Shown piece after piece: positions 1-6,705 of a stretch of DNA of 18,467 nt. The number at the start of each line of letters is the position of its first letter. The stretch's first letter is position 1. The stretch is taken from the NCBI GenBank assembly GCA_937983065.1, contig CALKAL010000155.1:1-18467 (forward strand). Direction: 5' to 3'. The position numbers and the translations under genes were made by a program. The stretch is from an uncultured Bacillaceae bacterium (GTDB taxonomy: Bacteria > Bacillota > Bacilli > Bacillales > Alkalibacillaceae). The notes beneath the pieces were generated by a model that worked only from the letters and a program-made list of their open reading frames with translations, had not been told where the DNA came from and did not search any database.

Positions 1-371
1 GTTATATTTCTTTCTAAAGATACCGAAAATCGCTATAAAGCCCAAATCCCGTTGCCCCTGCCGAAGATTTGTCTAATAAACCGATATAAAGCCCAAATCC
101 CGTTGCCCCTGCCGAAGATTTGTCTAATAAACCGATATAAAGCCCAAATCCTGTTGCCCCTGCCAAAGATTTGTCCAATAAAACTGATTCTCAAACTCCG
201 ACACATATTCCAACATGATCATTTTTATATCTTTATACAAACGTCAATGATAATAAAAGTGAGAACATTCCATCAATGCTTAATTGAGCAAGTTGATATA
301 ATTCCTTTTCATAACACGTTATAATTTAAGAGGTACGAAATTTGATTCATTATAGTAAGGAGGATACGAAA
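1..371. other. gene-free leader region with 51-bp repeats
   Basis: No convincing gene is seen before the first ferredoxin. An open frame runs through the 51-bp repeats on the plus strand only because 51 is a multiple of three; it has no ribosome binding site and no recognisable protein character. A perfect TATAAT (320-325) lies 46 bp before the ferredoxin start and could be its -10 box. The best -35 candidate, TTGATA at 293-298, is 21 bp away, which is too far for a normal promoter, so the assignment is tentative. Confidence 0.5.
31..183. repeat. three tandem 51-bp direct repeats
   Basis: Units begin at 31, 82 and 133, each starting CGMTATAAAGCCC and containing a GTTGCCCCTGCC core. Units 1 and 2 differ at one base; unit 3 differs at a few more (for example CCAAAG for CCGAAG). 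The repeats are richer in G+C than the surrounding AT-rich DNA. No dyad symmetry or transposon ends were recognised. Other copies may lie just left of the window. Confidence 0.85.
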
Positions 372-611
372 ATGGCTTTTGTCATAACGAGTCCATGTCA
401 AGGTGAAAAAGCGGCAGAATGTGTTGATGTCTGTCCTGTTGATTGTATAGAAGAAGGAAAAGAACAATTTTATATCGATCCAGATTTGTGCATTAATTGT
501 GGTGCGTGCTTATCCGTTTGCCCAGTTGATGCGATTGTTGAAGATTTTGATTTACGACCAGAAGAAGAGGTTTATTTGAAGAAGGCAGAGGAATTTTTCG
601 CAAATCGTTAA
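372..611 (+). CDS. seven-iron-type bacterial ferredoxin, copy 1
   Basis: A 79-residue soluble electron carrier. The cysteine pattern is C9-x7-C17-x3-C21-P-V-D-C25, then C40-x2-C43-x2-C46-x3-C50-P. In the 7Fe family, C9, C17 and C50 would hold a [3Fe-4S] cluster and C21, C40, C43 and C46 a [4Fe-4S] cluster. The start at 372 was chosen over an upstream in-frame TTG (342) because AAGGAGG lies about 8 bp before this ATG and the protein then begins MAFVIT, exactly like the second ferredoxin at 1466. By hand the two are about 58% identical without gaps, so they look like a local duplication. The redox partner is unknown. The gene heads a run of redox genes reaching 2014. Confidence 0.93.
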   Translation: MAFVITSPCQGEKAAECVDVCPVDCIEEGKEQFYIDPDLCINCGACLSVCPVDAIVEDFDLRPEEEVYLKKAEEFFANR

Positions 612-618
612 AAATTAC

Positions 619-649
619 CTTGAAAATAAGTCATTGAAATATGTTAATA
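619..649 (+). promoter_or_regulatory. candidate sigma-A promoter
   Basis: TTGAAA (619-624) is followed 18-19 bp later by TTAATAT (643-649), preceded by TG at 641-642, which would form an extended -10. It lies in the 78-bp gap between the first ferredoxin and the DUF1450 gene, so the latter may have its own promoter. This is a pattern match only. Confidence 0.35.
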
Positions 650-689
650 TATGATGTTGATTTACATAAAAAATGAAGGAGGTGCAGCT

Positions 690-944
690 ATGGGAGGAAT
701 CGTTGTCGTAGAATATTGTGATGGAAATGCGATTCAAGACATTGATCTTGAAGCGATTTTAGAAGAAGAATATCCAGAAGTGGCGGTTTTGATGAATAGC
801 TGCCTTTCCTTTTGTGGGATGTGCTCGATTGGACCATACGTACTTGTGAATGGGAAGCGAGTTTTCGGAAAAACAGCAGAAGAATGCTTAAATAAAATTA
901 GAAAACAAATCGATGAAGAACTAGAGATGTATAAAGAAGTGTAA
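690..944 (+). CDS. DUF1450 (YuzB-like) Cys-rich small protein
   Basis: An 84-residue protein with the DUF1450 hallmark CLSFCGMC (C38, C42, C45) followed by a short VLVNGKRVFG segment; C10 lies in the first strand and C66 near the C-terminal helix. The family is widespread in Bacillales (YuzB is the B. subtilis member) and its role is not established. The clustered cysteines suggest thiol chemistry or metal/Fe-S binding, which is inference. The start at 690 follows a perfect AAGGAGGT; an in-frame ATG at 651 would add 13 unlike residues and has no such site. The DUF1189-like gene follows after 20 bp. Confidence 0.75.
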   Translation: MGGIVVVEYCDGNAIQDIDLEAILEEEYPEVAVLMNSCLSFCGMCSIGPYVLVNGKRVFGKTAEECLNKIRKQIDEELEMYKEV

Positions 945-964
945 TTGCTTTCGGAGGGAAAACG

Positions 965-1447
965 GTGAACCTTTTATCTATCTTTAAAAGAAGTTTAATG
1001 CTTCCAAAAAAAGAAGCATTATTTAGTCTGAATCGCGTCAGCATGCGGGATGCGATGGTATATATTATTATTCTGCTATTTATATTGTTTTTACCCGATA
1101 TCGTCCATGATTTTATACGCTCTAGCAGTTCAGATAATAGTTTTCTACTCGAAGTTTTTGTTGTACGTCTATTAGTTCTCTATCCTTTATTAATACTGTT
1201 TATTATGGTTTCTAGCATCTCCCTTTTATCCGCTTTAATTATTCCGATTAAAGAATTATTAAAGCGAAAATTGAAATATCAACAGCTCTGGAAAATGACT
1301 GTGTTTGCATTAACTATTCCATTGATAATTATTTTTGCTTTTAGGATTTTACAAATAAATGAATGGTATATTAATTTATTACCCCTCATTATCTATTTCG
1401 TATTAATGGTTAAAATGATTACCGTTTATCCGAAGAGAAAATTATAA
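965..1447 (+). CDS. small multi-pass membrane protein, DUF1189-like
   Basis: A 160-residue protein with about four predicted membrane segments (roughly residues 31-50, 66-92, 108-126 and 134-152) and a basic C-terminus ending PKRKL. The N-terminal pattern FKRSLMLPKKEALFSL resembles the start of DUF1189 family proteins, but the protein is shorter than typical members, so the family call is tentative. It begins with GTG, seven bases after GGAGGG. It lies 20 bp after the DUF1450 gene and 18 bp before the second ferredoxin, so the three are probably cotranscribed. Embedded among electron carriers it could be a membrane partner for them, but nothing in it shows a cofactor-binding motif. Confidence 0.6.
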   Translation: MNLLSIFKRSLMLPKKEALFSLNRVSMRDAMVYIIILLFILFLPDIVHDFIRSSSSDNSFLLEVFVVRLLVLYPLLILFIMVSSISLLSALIIPIKELLKRKLKYQQLWKMTVFALTIPLIIIFAFRILQINEWYINLLPLIIYFVLMVKMITVYPKRKL

Positions 1448-1465
1448 AAAGGGAAGGGATTAACC

Positions 1466-1705
1466 ATGGCATTTGTTATTACAGCACCATGTAAAGAAGA
1501 ACTAGCCTCTGAATGTGTAGAAGTATGCCCTGTCGACTGTATCGAACCAGCGGATGATCAACTCGTTATTGATCCTGTTCGTTGTATTGATTGTGCAGCC
1601 TGTGAATCAGTTTGCCCAGTTGAAGCGATTTTTCATGAAGATGATCTACTAGAAGAAGATCGCCCTTATTTAGAAAAAGCAAAACAGTTTTTCGGTAGAG
1701 CTTGA
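1466..1705 (+). CDS. seven-iron-type bacterial ferredoxin, copy 2
   Basis: A 79-residue paralogue of the ferredoxin at 372, aligning without gaps. All cluster cysteines are kept: C9, C17, C21, C40, C43, C46 and C50, plus the extra C25. The two copies differ mainly in surface charge, including residues 10-13, 28-31 and the acidic C-terminal segment, which may mean different partners. The ATG follows GGGAAGGG. The gene is the third of a tight trio with the DUF1450 and DUF1189-like genes. A sigma-B promoter starts 15 bp after its stop, and no clear terminator separates them. Confidence 0.92.
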   Translation: MAFVITAPCKEELASECVEVCPVDCIEPADDQLVIDPVRCIDCAACESVCPVEAIFHEDDLLEEDRPYLEKAKQFFGRA

Positions 1706-1720
1706 TAAATATTTTCTAAT

Positions 1721-1746
1721 GTTTAATTGACTCGTTATTTGGGTAT
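1721..1746 (+). promoter_or_regulatory. sigma-B promoter for glutaredoxin-like gene
   Basis: GTTTAA (1721-1726), a 14-bp spacer, then GGGTAT (1741-1746): both boxes match the B. subtilis general-stress consensus exactly and the spacer is ideal. The predicted transcript would start near 1753, leaving room for the GGGGG ribosome site at 1767-1771 before the ATG at 1781. The same window encodes SigB, so the factor is present. Confidence 0.8.
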
Positions 1747-1780
1747 TTAGTCCGTGTGAGGATAAAGGGGGTCTTTGCAC

Positions 1781-2014
1781 ATGGACAGCGAAGTGATTAT
1801 CTACACGAGTGATCATTGCAAGAAGTGCGAGTCTTTAAAAAGGCTATTTAAACAGTGGGGCATTTCATTTAAAGAGAAAAATACAACAAAAAATCGAAGC
1901 TATTTAAAAGAACTTCAACAGGTTGGTATTTATGGAACTCCGACTACAGTTGTTGATGATAAGTTTATCGAAGGCTTTCAAGAGAACCGCTTATTTGAAC
2001 TTTTAAAAAAATAA
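1781..2014 (+). CDS. glutaredoxin/NrdH-like thiol-disulfide protein
   Basis: A 77-residue single-domain thioredoxin-fold protein. The redox motif is C13-K-K-C16 after the first strand (VIIYTSDHC), and the cis-proline loop is YGTPTTVV (T53-P54), followed by a GF pair at 65-66, as in glutaredoxin-like and NrdH proteins. It probably reduces disulfides in a protein partner; no nrd gene is nearby, so a ribonucleotide reductase role is not indicated. The ATG at 1781 was preferred to TTG at 1775, which is too close to the ribosome site. A perfect sigma-B promoter lies directly upstream, so it is probably a general-stress gene. Confidence 0.85.
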   Translation: MDSEVIIYTSDHCKKCESLKRLFKQWGISFKEKNTTKNRSYLKELQQVGIYGTPTTVVDDKFIEGFQENRLFELLKK

Positions 2015-2026
2015 TTAAAAAATGAG

Positions 2027-2070
2027 CACCCTTCTTTTACTTGTAATCATATGATGCAATTAGGGGGGTG
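2027..2070 (+). promoter_or_regulatory. hairpin covering a Shine-Dalgarno
   Basis: CACCCTTCT (2027-2035) can pair with AGGGGGGTG (2062-2070) over nine pairs, two of them G-U. The intervening 26 nt contain TTG/CAA arms and the palindrome ATCATATGAT (2047-2056), so the hairpin can extend. The 3' arm is the ribosome site of the gene at 2079. It may limit translation of that gene or weakly terminate the glutaredoxin transcript; there is no proper T-run. Confidence 0.45.
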
Positions 2071-2078
2071 TCTATTTT

Positions 2079-2456
2079 ATGGATCAATACAATTATTTTA
2101 ATCCAAACAACGAATCAGAGCCGATGCATTCTTATTATTTTAATCCTTCATTTCCGTATAATCATTCGTATGGGCCGCATTATATGAATGAATTATATTC
2201 GTTTGAGGAGCCAATTAATTATACACCTTATTATTATCCGATCAATCATGAATCAGAGTACGGAATGAATGTCGAACAAGAATGGCAAAATCGACAAAGA
2301 AAACAGACATCACCGTTTGTCCAATATTTTCAAGGGGAAAATGGTGAAATAGATATCGATAAAGTGTTTGGAACGGTGAATCAAGCAATTAGAACGGCCC
2401 AACAAGTTAGCCCTATCGTCCGCTCGGTGAACAACTTTGTGAAAAATCTAAAGTAA
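2079..2456 (+). CDS. YppG-like protein
   Basis: A 125-residue protein with a low-complexity N-terminal two-thirds rich in Tyr, Asn, Pro and His (YNYFNPNN, YYFNPSF, YYYPINH). The C-terminal block from about residue 78 (FVQYFQGENGEIDIDKVFGT, then a QQVSPIVRS segment) resembles the YppG-like family of Bacillales. No catalytic motif, signal peptide or membrane segment is visible. In spore formers, Tyr-rich low-complexity proteins are often coat- or surface-associated, but that is inference here. The ATG follows AGGGGGGTG by 8 bp; that site can be sequestered in a hairpin. The gene ends at a bidirectional terminator and may be read from the sigma-B promoter at 1721. Confidence 0.7.
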   Translation: MDQYNYFNPNNESEPMHSYYFNPSFPYNHSYGPHYMNELYSFEEPINYTPYYYPINHESEYGMNVEQEWQNRQRKQTSPFVQYFQGENGEIDIDKVFGTVNQAIRTAQQVSPIVRSVNNFVKNLK

Positions 2457-2493
2457 TGTCGCTAAGCTAAACTAATATAATTGCCAATACGTC

Positions 2494-2532
2494 AAAAGTC
2501 CGTCATTAAATGTTAGAATGACGGACTTTTTT
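2494..2532. terminator. bidirectional intrinsic terminator
   Basis: AAAAGTCCGTCATT (2494-2507) and its exact complement (2517-2530) enclose a 9-nt loop. The plus strand ends in a T-run and the minus strand has a matching run from the leading A's. It separates the convergent YppG-like and DegV genes and can serve both. Confidence 0.92.
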
Positions 2533-2550
2533 GCTTGGCAGTTTCGTAAG

Positions 2551-3414
2551 TTATGCTTTTTGATCACTATCATCTAAGAATGAGATGACGATGCCACCTT
2601 CACCTGCATACGTCGCAATGAGCGGGCCCATGTCAATGAGCAACTCCTCTTTTGAATGGTACTTTTCCTTTATTTTAGCTAAAATGCTTTTCGCTTTATC
2701 TTCGCAATTACTATGAGCAAGGGCAATCGTTTTATTTTCTAATGTTTTCGTATAATCACTAATTTGCTCGATAAGTCGGTTCAGTGCCTTTTTCTCGCCA
2801 CGCACTTTTTCTGTCACTTCAATTTCACCGTCTACTGAAGCTTTCATTAATAGTTTAATATTTAACGTTTTCGCAATCGCTCCCCTAACCCGGTCAAGTC
2901 GTCCACCTTTAATTAAATTTTCGACCGTTTTAAGAGAAAATAATGTGGCTGTACGCTCTACATAATCTTTCATCTGTTGTACAAGATCTGAAAAATGGAT
3001 TTCGTTTAATTTCATTTTAATCGCTTCGTTGACGAGTAGCGCTACGCCAGCTGAGGCCGTTTTCGTATTAATAATTTCAATTTGACGATCTGGCATTTCT
3101 TCTAAGATCATATCTTTTGCAATGACGGCACTTTGATACGTGGCACTAATATTTTTTGAAATACAAAAAGCTAAGATTGGCACATTTGGATCAACTTCTT
3201 TAAAAACTTCGTAAAATTCATTCGGGCTTGATGCCGATGTTTTCGGTAATTCTTCCTTCATTTTATCGTAAAACTCATCAATTCCGATATCGACCCCCGC
3301 TTTATACGTTCCATCTGTAAAATGTAAATTGAGCGGGACGACTTTTATGTTAAATTTCTCTGCAAACCCTTTTGGCAAATCTGCTCCACCGTCGACAATT
3401 AATTGAATGGACAT
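2551..3414 (-). CDS. DegV family fatty-acid-binding protein
   Basis: A 287-residue cytosolic protein of the DegV/FakB family, whose members bind a fatty acid and, in FakA/FakB systems, present it for phosphorylation. The N-terminal strand VDGGADLP replaces the more usual DSxxDLP. The TSASSPNEF motif (59-67) and ISKNISATYQSA (85-96) supply the Ser/Thr residues that contact the fatty-acid carboxylate in FakB proteins. The segment GGRLDRVRGAIAKTLNIK is the conserved family core. No FakA kinase gene is nearby. It is last in a minus-strand operon, 28 bp after the EamA gene, with a GAGGTGA ribosome site. The specific lipid cannot be read from sequence. Confidence 0.9.
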   Translation of the reverse strand: MSIQLIVDGGADLPKGFAEKFNIKVVPLNLHFTDGTYKAGVDIGIDEFYDKMKEELPKTSASSPNEFYEVFKEVDPNVPILAFCISKNISATYQSAVIAKDMILEEMPDRQIEIINTKTASAGVALLVNEAIKMKLNEIHFSDLVQQMKDYVERTATLFSLKTVENLIKGGRLDRVRGAIAKTLNIKLLMKASVDGEIEVTEKVRGEKKALNRLIEQISDYTKTLENKTIALAHSNCEDKAKSILAKIKEKYHSKEELLIDMGPLIATYAGEGGIVISFLDDSDQKA

Positions 3415-3442
3415 TTACCTAGTCACCTCATTGCTTTTTTAT

Positions 3443-4339
3443 TTATTCTATCACTTTAACACGATTTTTTTTCGTCGTGCTAAAAATAAACAACATTAAA
3501 CCGAAAATAACAATGGTACCACCTAAAAATTGGGACCAAGTAATCATTTCCCCGAGAACAAAATAGGCTAACACCGAAGCTCCAACCGGCTCAAATAATA
3601 TTCCCATCGTAATCGTTGACGCATTCAACCATTTTAATGCCCAATTAAATAGCGTATGTCCGAAAAAGGTTGGAATAATTGCTAAGGCTAAAAAATAAAT
3701 CCATGTCGATTGAGAATACCCTGTAAAAGGGACGTCTAAAACGACATTATATACAATCAATGTGACAGCACTTATGGCGTAAACGAGAAAGGAATAAGTA
3801 ATTAAAGATAATCGCTTTCTAACATTTTGGCCGAAAAGAAAATAACCTGTAATAGCAATCGCACCAAGGAGAGCTAGAAAGTTCCCGAATAGAGCCATTC
3901 CGCTAATTTGAAAATCACCCCAGCTAATGATGACACTCCCTGTAAAGGCGATAATAAGACTGATGACGGCCCCAGATGTAAATTTTTCTTTAAAAAATAA
4001 ATACCCACCTAAAAATGCGAAGATCGGTTGAGTTGTAACTAACACGGTTGAACTCGCGACAGATGTAAGGTTGAGTGATTCAAACCAAAGGATAAAATGG
4101 AGGGCCAAAAAAACACCCGCAGCGATTGACGCCATCCAGTCTCGCTTTTCAATTCTTTTAAATTCATCCCGATATTTTAATAAAACTAACGGTAACATAA
4201 TGATGACGGCAAGTAATAGACGATAATTAGCGATCATAGACGATGGAGCATCAGCTAGCCTGACAAAAATAGCTGATGTTGAGACAGATATGACCCCGAT
4301 GGCCACAGCGATGTAAGGAGCGGCTAGTTTATTTGACAT
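3443..4339 (-). CDS. EamA/DMT family transporter
   Basis: A 298-residue integral membrane protein with about ten hydrophobic segments arranged as two EamA repeats (roughly residues 10-140 and 153-288) and a basic C-terminus. Typical family features include the early VSTSAIFVRLADAP segment and the end of each repeat, where IFAFLGGYLFFKEKF and VGASVLAYFVLGEMIT match the P-x-x-A-x-x-x-x-x-x-G-E pattern. These carriers export small metabolites such as amino acids; the substrate cannot be predicted. It starts after GGAGGAAAGATC, 21 bp behind the rhomboid gene and 28 bp ahead of the DegV gene, so the three are probably one operon. Confidence 0.9.
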   Translation of the reverse strand: MSNKLAAPYIAVAIGVISVSTSAIFVRLADAPSSMIANYRLLLAVIIMLPLVLLKYRDEFKRIEKRDWMASIAAGVFLALHFILWFESLNLTSVASSTVLVTTQPIFAFLGGYLFFKEKFTSGAVISLIIAFTGSVIISWGDFQISGMALFGNFLALLGAIAITGYFLFGQNVRKRLSLITYSFLVYAISAVTLIVYNVVLDVPFTGYSQSTWIYFLALAIIPTFFGHTLFNWALKWLNASTITMGILFEPVGASVLAYFVLGEMITWSQFLGGTIVIFGLMLFIFSTTKKNRVKVIE

Positions 4340-4360
4340 GATCTTTCCTCCATCTTTTAG

Positions 4361-4960
4361 TTAATAAAATATTTTTTTAATCCGGTTAAGAACGATTGGG
4401 CCAAGTGCTAACCCTGCGAAGAAACCGAAGAGGTGAGCATATAAATTCACATTAGTACGTAAAAACGTCATAAACACCCCGATGATTAAGATGACGATAA
4501 TAATTTGTCTGCTTTGTGGGTCAATTAATTCTTTGCGCATAAAAATCATATACATATATAGACCGAAAATCCCGTATATAGCTCCTGAAGCCCCAGCATG
4601 CACTAAAAGAAGTTCACCTAAATATAACGTCGCTACGTTTCCGACGATTCCCATTAAGAGGTATGTTAAAATAAATTTAGTTTTACCGAGGATCCGTTCT
4701 AACGGTGGTCCGAAAAGAATTAAGCTGAACGTATTAAATAGGACGTGAGGTAAACTTAAATGAACGAAGATAGGAGTTATTAGACGCCAATACTCTCCGT
4801 TTAAAGCGATATGTAAGTTACTACCGACGAGCAATCCTTTTAATTCAGTAATTGCTAATAATTCTGTTAGTATATATAAAACGATATGGATGATGACGAT
4901 TCCAGTGACGATAGGATATAGTCTCATAAATTGATTCAAGCTTTCATAGCGTACAAACAT
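4361..4960 (-). CDS. ydcA: rhomboid-family intramembrane serine protease
   Basis: A 199-residue polytopic membrane protein with the complete rhomboid active site: the HVLFN motif (H72, N76), the catalytic serine in GASGAIYG (S125) and the catalytic histidine in YAHLFGFFAG (H176). Rhomboids cut transmembrane segments of membrane proteins; the substrate here is unknown. It lacks the extra cytoplasmic and TPR parts of GluP and matches the short YdcA type, which also lies next to acpS in B. subtilis. It is first in the minus-strand operon and divergent from acpS across 87 bp, where no strong promoter was recognised in either direction. Confidence 0.92.
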   Translation of the reverse strand: MFVRYESLNQFMRLYPIVTGIVIIHIVLYILTELLAITELKGLLVGSNLHIALNGEYWRLITPIFVHLSLPHVLFNTFSLILFGPPLERILGKTKFILTYLLMGIVGNVATLYLGELLLVHAGASGAIYGIFGLYMYMIFMRKELIDPQSRQIIIVILIIGVFMTFLRTNVNLYAHLFGFFAGLALGPIVLNRIKKIFY

Positions 4961-5047
4961 AGTTTTAATAACCTCACTTATTTATCTTTCATTGCATTAA
5001 GAATACTAATATTTTCATGAAGTTTCAATTAGAAAGTAGGGTTTAAA

Positions 5048-5404
5048 ATGATTAAAGGAATCGGAATCGACCTAATTGAATTAGACCGGATCGAAAAGCT
5101 TATGAACCGAAAAGAGAAATTTATCGAACGGATTTTAGGTCGTGAAGAAAAAAAGCGACTCTCCCAATTTACGAATGAAAAAAGAAAAATAGAGTTTGTC
5201 GCAGGACGTTTTGCAGCGAAGGAAGCATATAGTAAAGCGTTAGGCACTGGAATTGGACAGGCCGTTTCCTTTCAAGATATTGAAATTATTTCAAATGAAC
5301 AAGGTCGTCCAGCTGTTTATATAAATGGTGAAAAAAAAGCCGATATTTTCGTTTCAATTTCGCATAGTAGAGATTATGCTATTGCTCAAATAATTATTGC
5401 TTAA
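5048..5404 (+). CDS. acpS: holo-[acyl-carrier-protein] synthase
   Basis: A 118-residue enzyme of normal AcpS length that transfers 4'-phosphopantetheine from CoA to the serine of apo-ACP, activating it for fatty acid synthesis. The first signature GIGIDLIELDRI gives the metal-binding aspartate D8, and FAAKEAYSKALGTG gives the second acidic residue E59; SISHS (103-107) is the conserved C-terminal motif. The ribosome site (AAAGTAGGG) is modest. It is divergent from the rhomboid gene and 152 bp ahead of ydcC, the order seen in B. subtilis. Confidence 0.96.
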   Translation: MIKGIGIDLIELDRIEKLMNRKEKFIERILGREEKKRLSQFTNEKRKIEFVAGRFAAKEAYSKALGTGIGQAVSFQDIEIISNEQGRPAVYINGEKKADIFVSISHSRDYAIAQIIIA

Positions 5405-5437
5405 CTTATATAGCTAGTCTGCATATTCGTACAAGTC

Positions 5438-5462
5438 GTCTCATATAGTGTATTGCGGGTAA
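5438..5462 (+). promoter_or_regulatory. weak sigma-B-like promoter before ydcC
   Basis: GTCTCA (5438-5443), 13 bp, then GGGTAA (5457-5462). The -10 fits GGGWAW, but the -35 matches only four of six bases. It would start a transcript near 5469, about 90 bp ahead of ydcC. It is recorded because the window is the sigB locus; it could easily be chance. Confidence 0.2.
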
Positions 5463-5556
5463 CAAAAAGTCCAATGTGCACATTGTCACCGCAGAATACG
5501 AATAGATCGCTCGATCAATTCGAGCATGAAATTTATGAGGCGAAGGAGTTGTTTGA

Positions 5557-6576
5557 ATGAAACGAAAACTATTACTCTTCATGTTACTATTTTTATTCAC
5601 CTTTTTATTAGTAGCATGTGGAGAGGAGACAGCGGATGATGTTTTACAGTCTCTGAATGAAAAGGCGGATGAAATGAATAGCTATCAAGCTACCGCTACT
5701 ATGACGATGGAAACAGGTGAAGAACCACAACAGTTCAACGTCGATATTTGGCACAAAAAAGAGGACTACTACAAGGTGAGCTTGCAAAACCAGATGGATG
5801 AAAATAGTAATCAAATTATACTAAGAAACGATGAAGGTGTATTCGTATTAACTCCTTCCATTAATAAAAGCTATAAATTTCAAAACGATTGGCCAAAACA
5901 ACATAGTCAGCCGTATTTATTCCACTCATTAGTTGATGATATAACGAGCGATACAGAACGGCAATTTAGAACGACGGAAAATTATTACGTCTTTGAAGTG
6001 AGAACGAATTATCGAGGGAATCAACAACTACCTTTTCAAGAAATTTATTTCCATCGAGGAACTTACAAGCCTGCCTTAGTACGAGTGAAAAACCAGGAAG
6101 GCGATTCGATGGTCGAAGTTGATTTCACGTCCTTTGAGTTCGATGTTGACATTGATGATCAAGAATTTGAAACAGAACATAATTTAGCCGAAGGAACGTT
6201 AAGTGTGCCGACCATGGGTGAATCCGAAGATAGAGATATTATGATCTATTTACCAGCGAATTTACCTGAAGGAACATCGGCGGTTAGCGAGCAGCTCGTT
6301 TCCTTTGATGAAGGTGAAAGGGTTATTTCAACATATGACGGTGAAAAGCAGTTTACATTAATTCAGGAAATGTATTATTCCTTCCCAACGGCATTAGATG
6401 TTCCTGTATTTACAAATGGAGATATGGTTGACCTCGGATTTACGATAGGTGCCCTTACGAATCATACGCTCGAATGGCAAATGGATGGGATGAATTTTAT
6501 ATTAGCGAGTGATTCCTTAACGGTCGATGAGATGGTTATGGTCGCCCAGTCTGTTCAACAAAGTGTTATGAAATAG
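5557..6576 (+). CDS. ydcC: YdcC-like LolA-fold lipoprotein
   Basis: A 339-residue exported lipoprotein. The N-terminus is basic (MKRK), then a long hydrophobic stretch ending in the lipobox LLVAC, so C21 would be lipidated and the protein anchored on the outer face of the membrane. The mature part begins with acidic residues and continues as a LolA/outer-membrane-lipoprotein-sorting-like domain, including DVLQSLNEKADEMNSYQATA and later VEVDFTSFEF. In Gram-positive bacteria the function of these proteins is not defined. The ATG follows GAAGGAG by about 9 bp. Position between acpS and alr is the same as in B. subtilis. A terminator follows. Confidence 0.88.
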   Translation: MKRKLLLFMLLFLFTFLLVACGEETADDVLQSLNEKADEMNSYQATATMTMETGEEPQQFNVDIWHKKEDYYKVSLQNQMDENSNQIILRNDEGVFVLTPSINKSYKFQNDWPKQHSQPYLFHSLVDDITSDTERQFRTTENYYVFEVRTNYRGNQQLPFQEIYFHRGTYKPALVRVKNQEGDSMVEVDFTSFEFDVDIDDQEFETEHNLAEGTLSVPTMGESEDRDIMIYLPANLPEGTSAVSEQLVSFDEGERVISTYDGEKQFTLIQEMYYSFPTALDVPVFTNGDMVDLGFTIGALTNHTLEWQMDGMNFILASDSLTVDEMVMVAQSVQQSVMK

Positions 6577-6601
6577 AGGAACAATCAGATGAAGATTAAA
6601 T

Positions 6602-6645
6602 AAATTACCCGTAATATAACGAGTTATTATGGGTAATTTCATTTT
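6602..6645 (+). terminator. intrinsic terminator after ydcC
   Basis: AAATTACCC (6602-6610) pairs perfectly with GGGTAATTT (6631-6639). Inside, TAAC (6617-6620) can pair with GTTA (6623-6626). A T-rich tail (CATTTTTATAT) follows. It separates ydcC from alr. Confidence 0.75.
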
Positions 6646-6651
6646 TATATG

Positions 6652-6681
6652 TTGACAACCTTCTTTTTTCGATTAGATAAT
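6652..6681 (+). promoter_or_regulatory. sigma-A promoter for alr
   Basis: TTGACA (6652-6657), an 18-bp spacer and GATAAT (6676-6681) form a near-consensus vegetative promoter between the ydcC terminator and alr. Transcription from about 6688 would leave a short leader holding AAGAGGG. This argues against translation beginning at the in-frame ATG at 6649, which lies upstream of the promoter. Confidence 0.75.
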
Positions 6682-6705
6682 GGAAGAAAAAAGAGGGTTA
6701 TTTTT

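Noticed and set aside
52..324. Open frame encoding a 17-residue periodic peptide through the 51-bp repeats
   Set aside because: The period is explained by the DNA repeat being a multiple of three; there is no ribosome site and the non-repeat part has no protein-like composition.
4482..4748. Open frame on the plus strand opposite the rhomboid gene
   Set aside because: It is the antisense shadow of a gene with a complete rhomboid active site and has no ribosome site.
5509..5525. Small hairpin GCTCGA/TCGAGC before ydcC
   Set aside because: A six-base stem without T-run or conservation evidence; not enough to call a regulator site.
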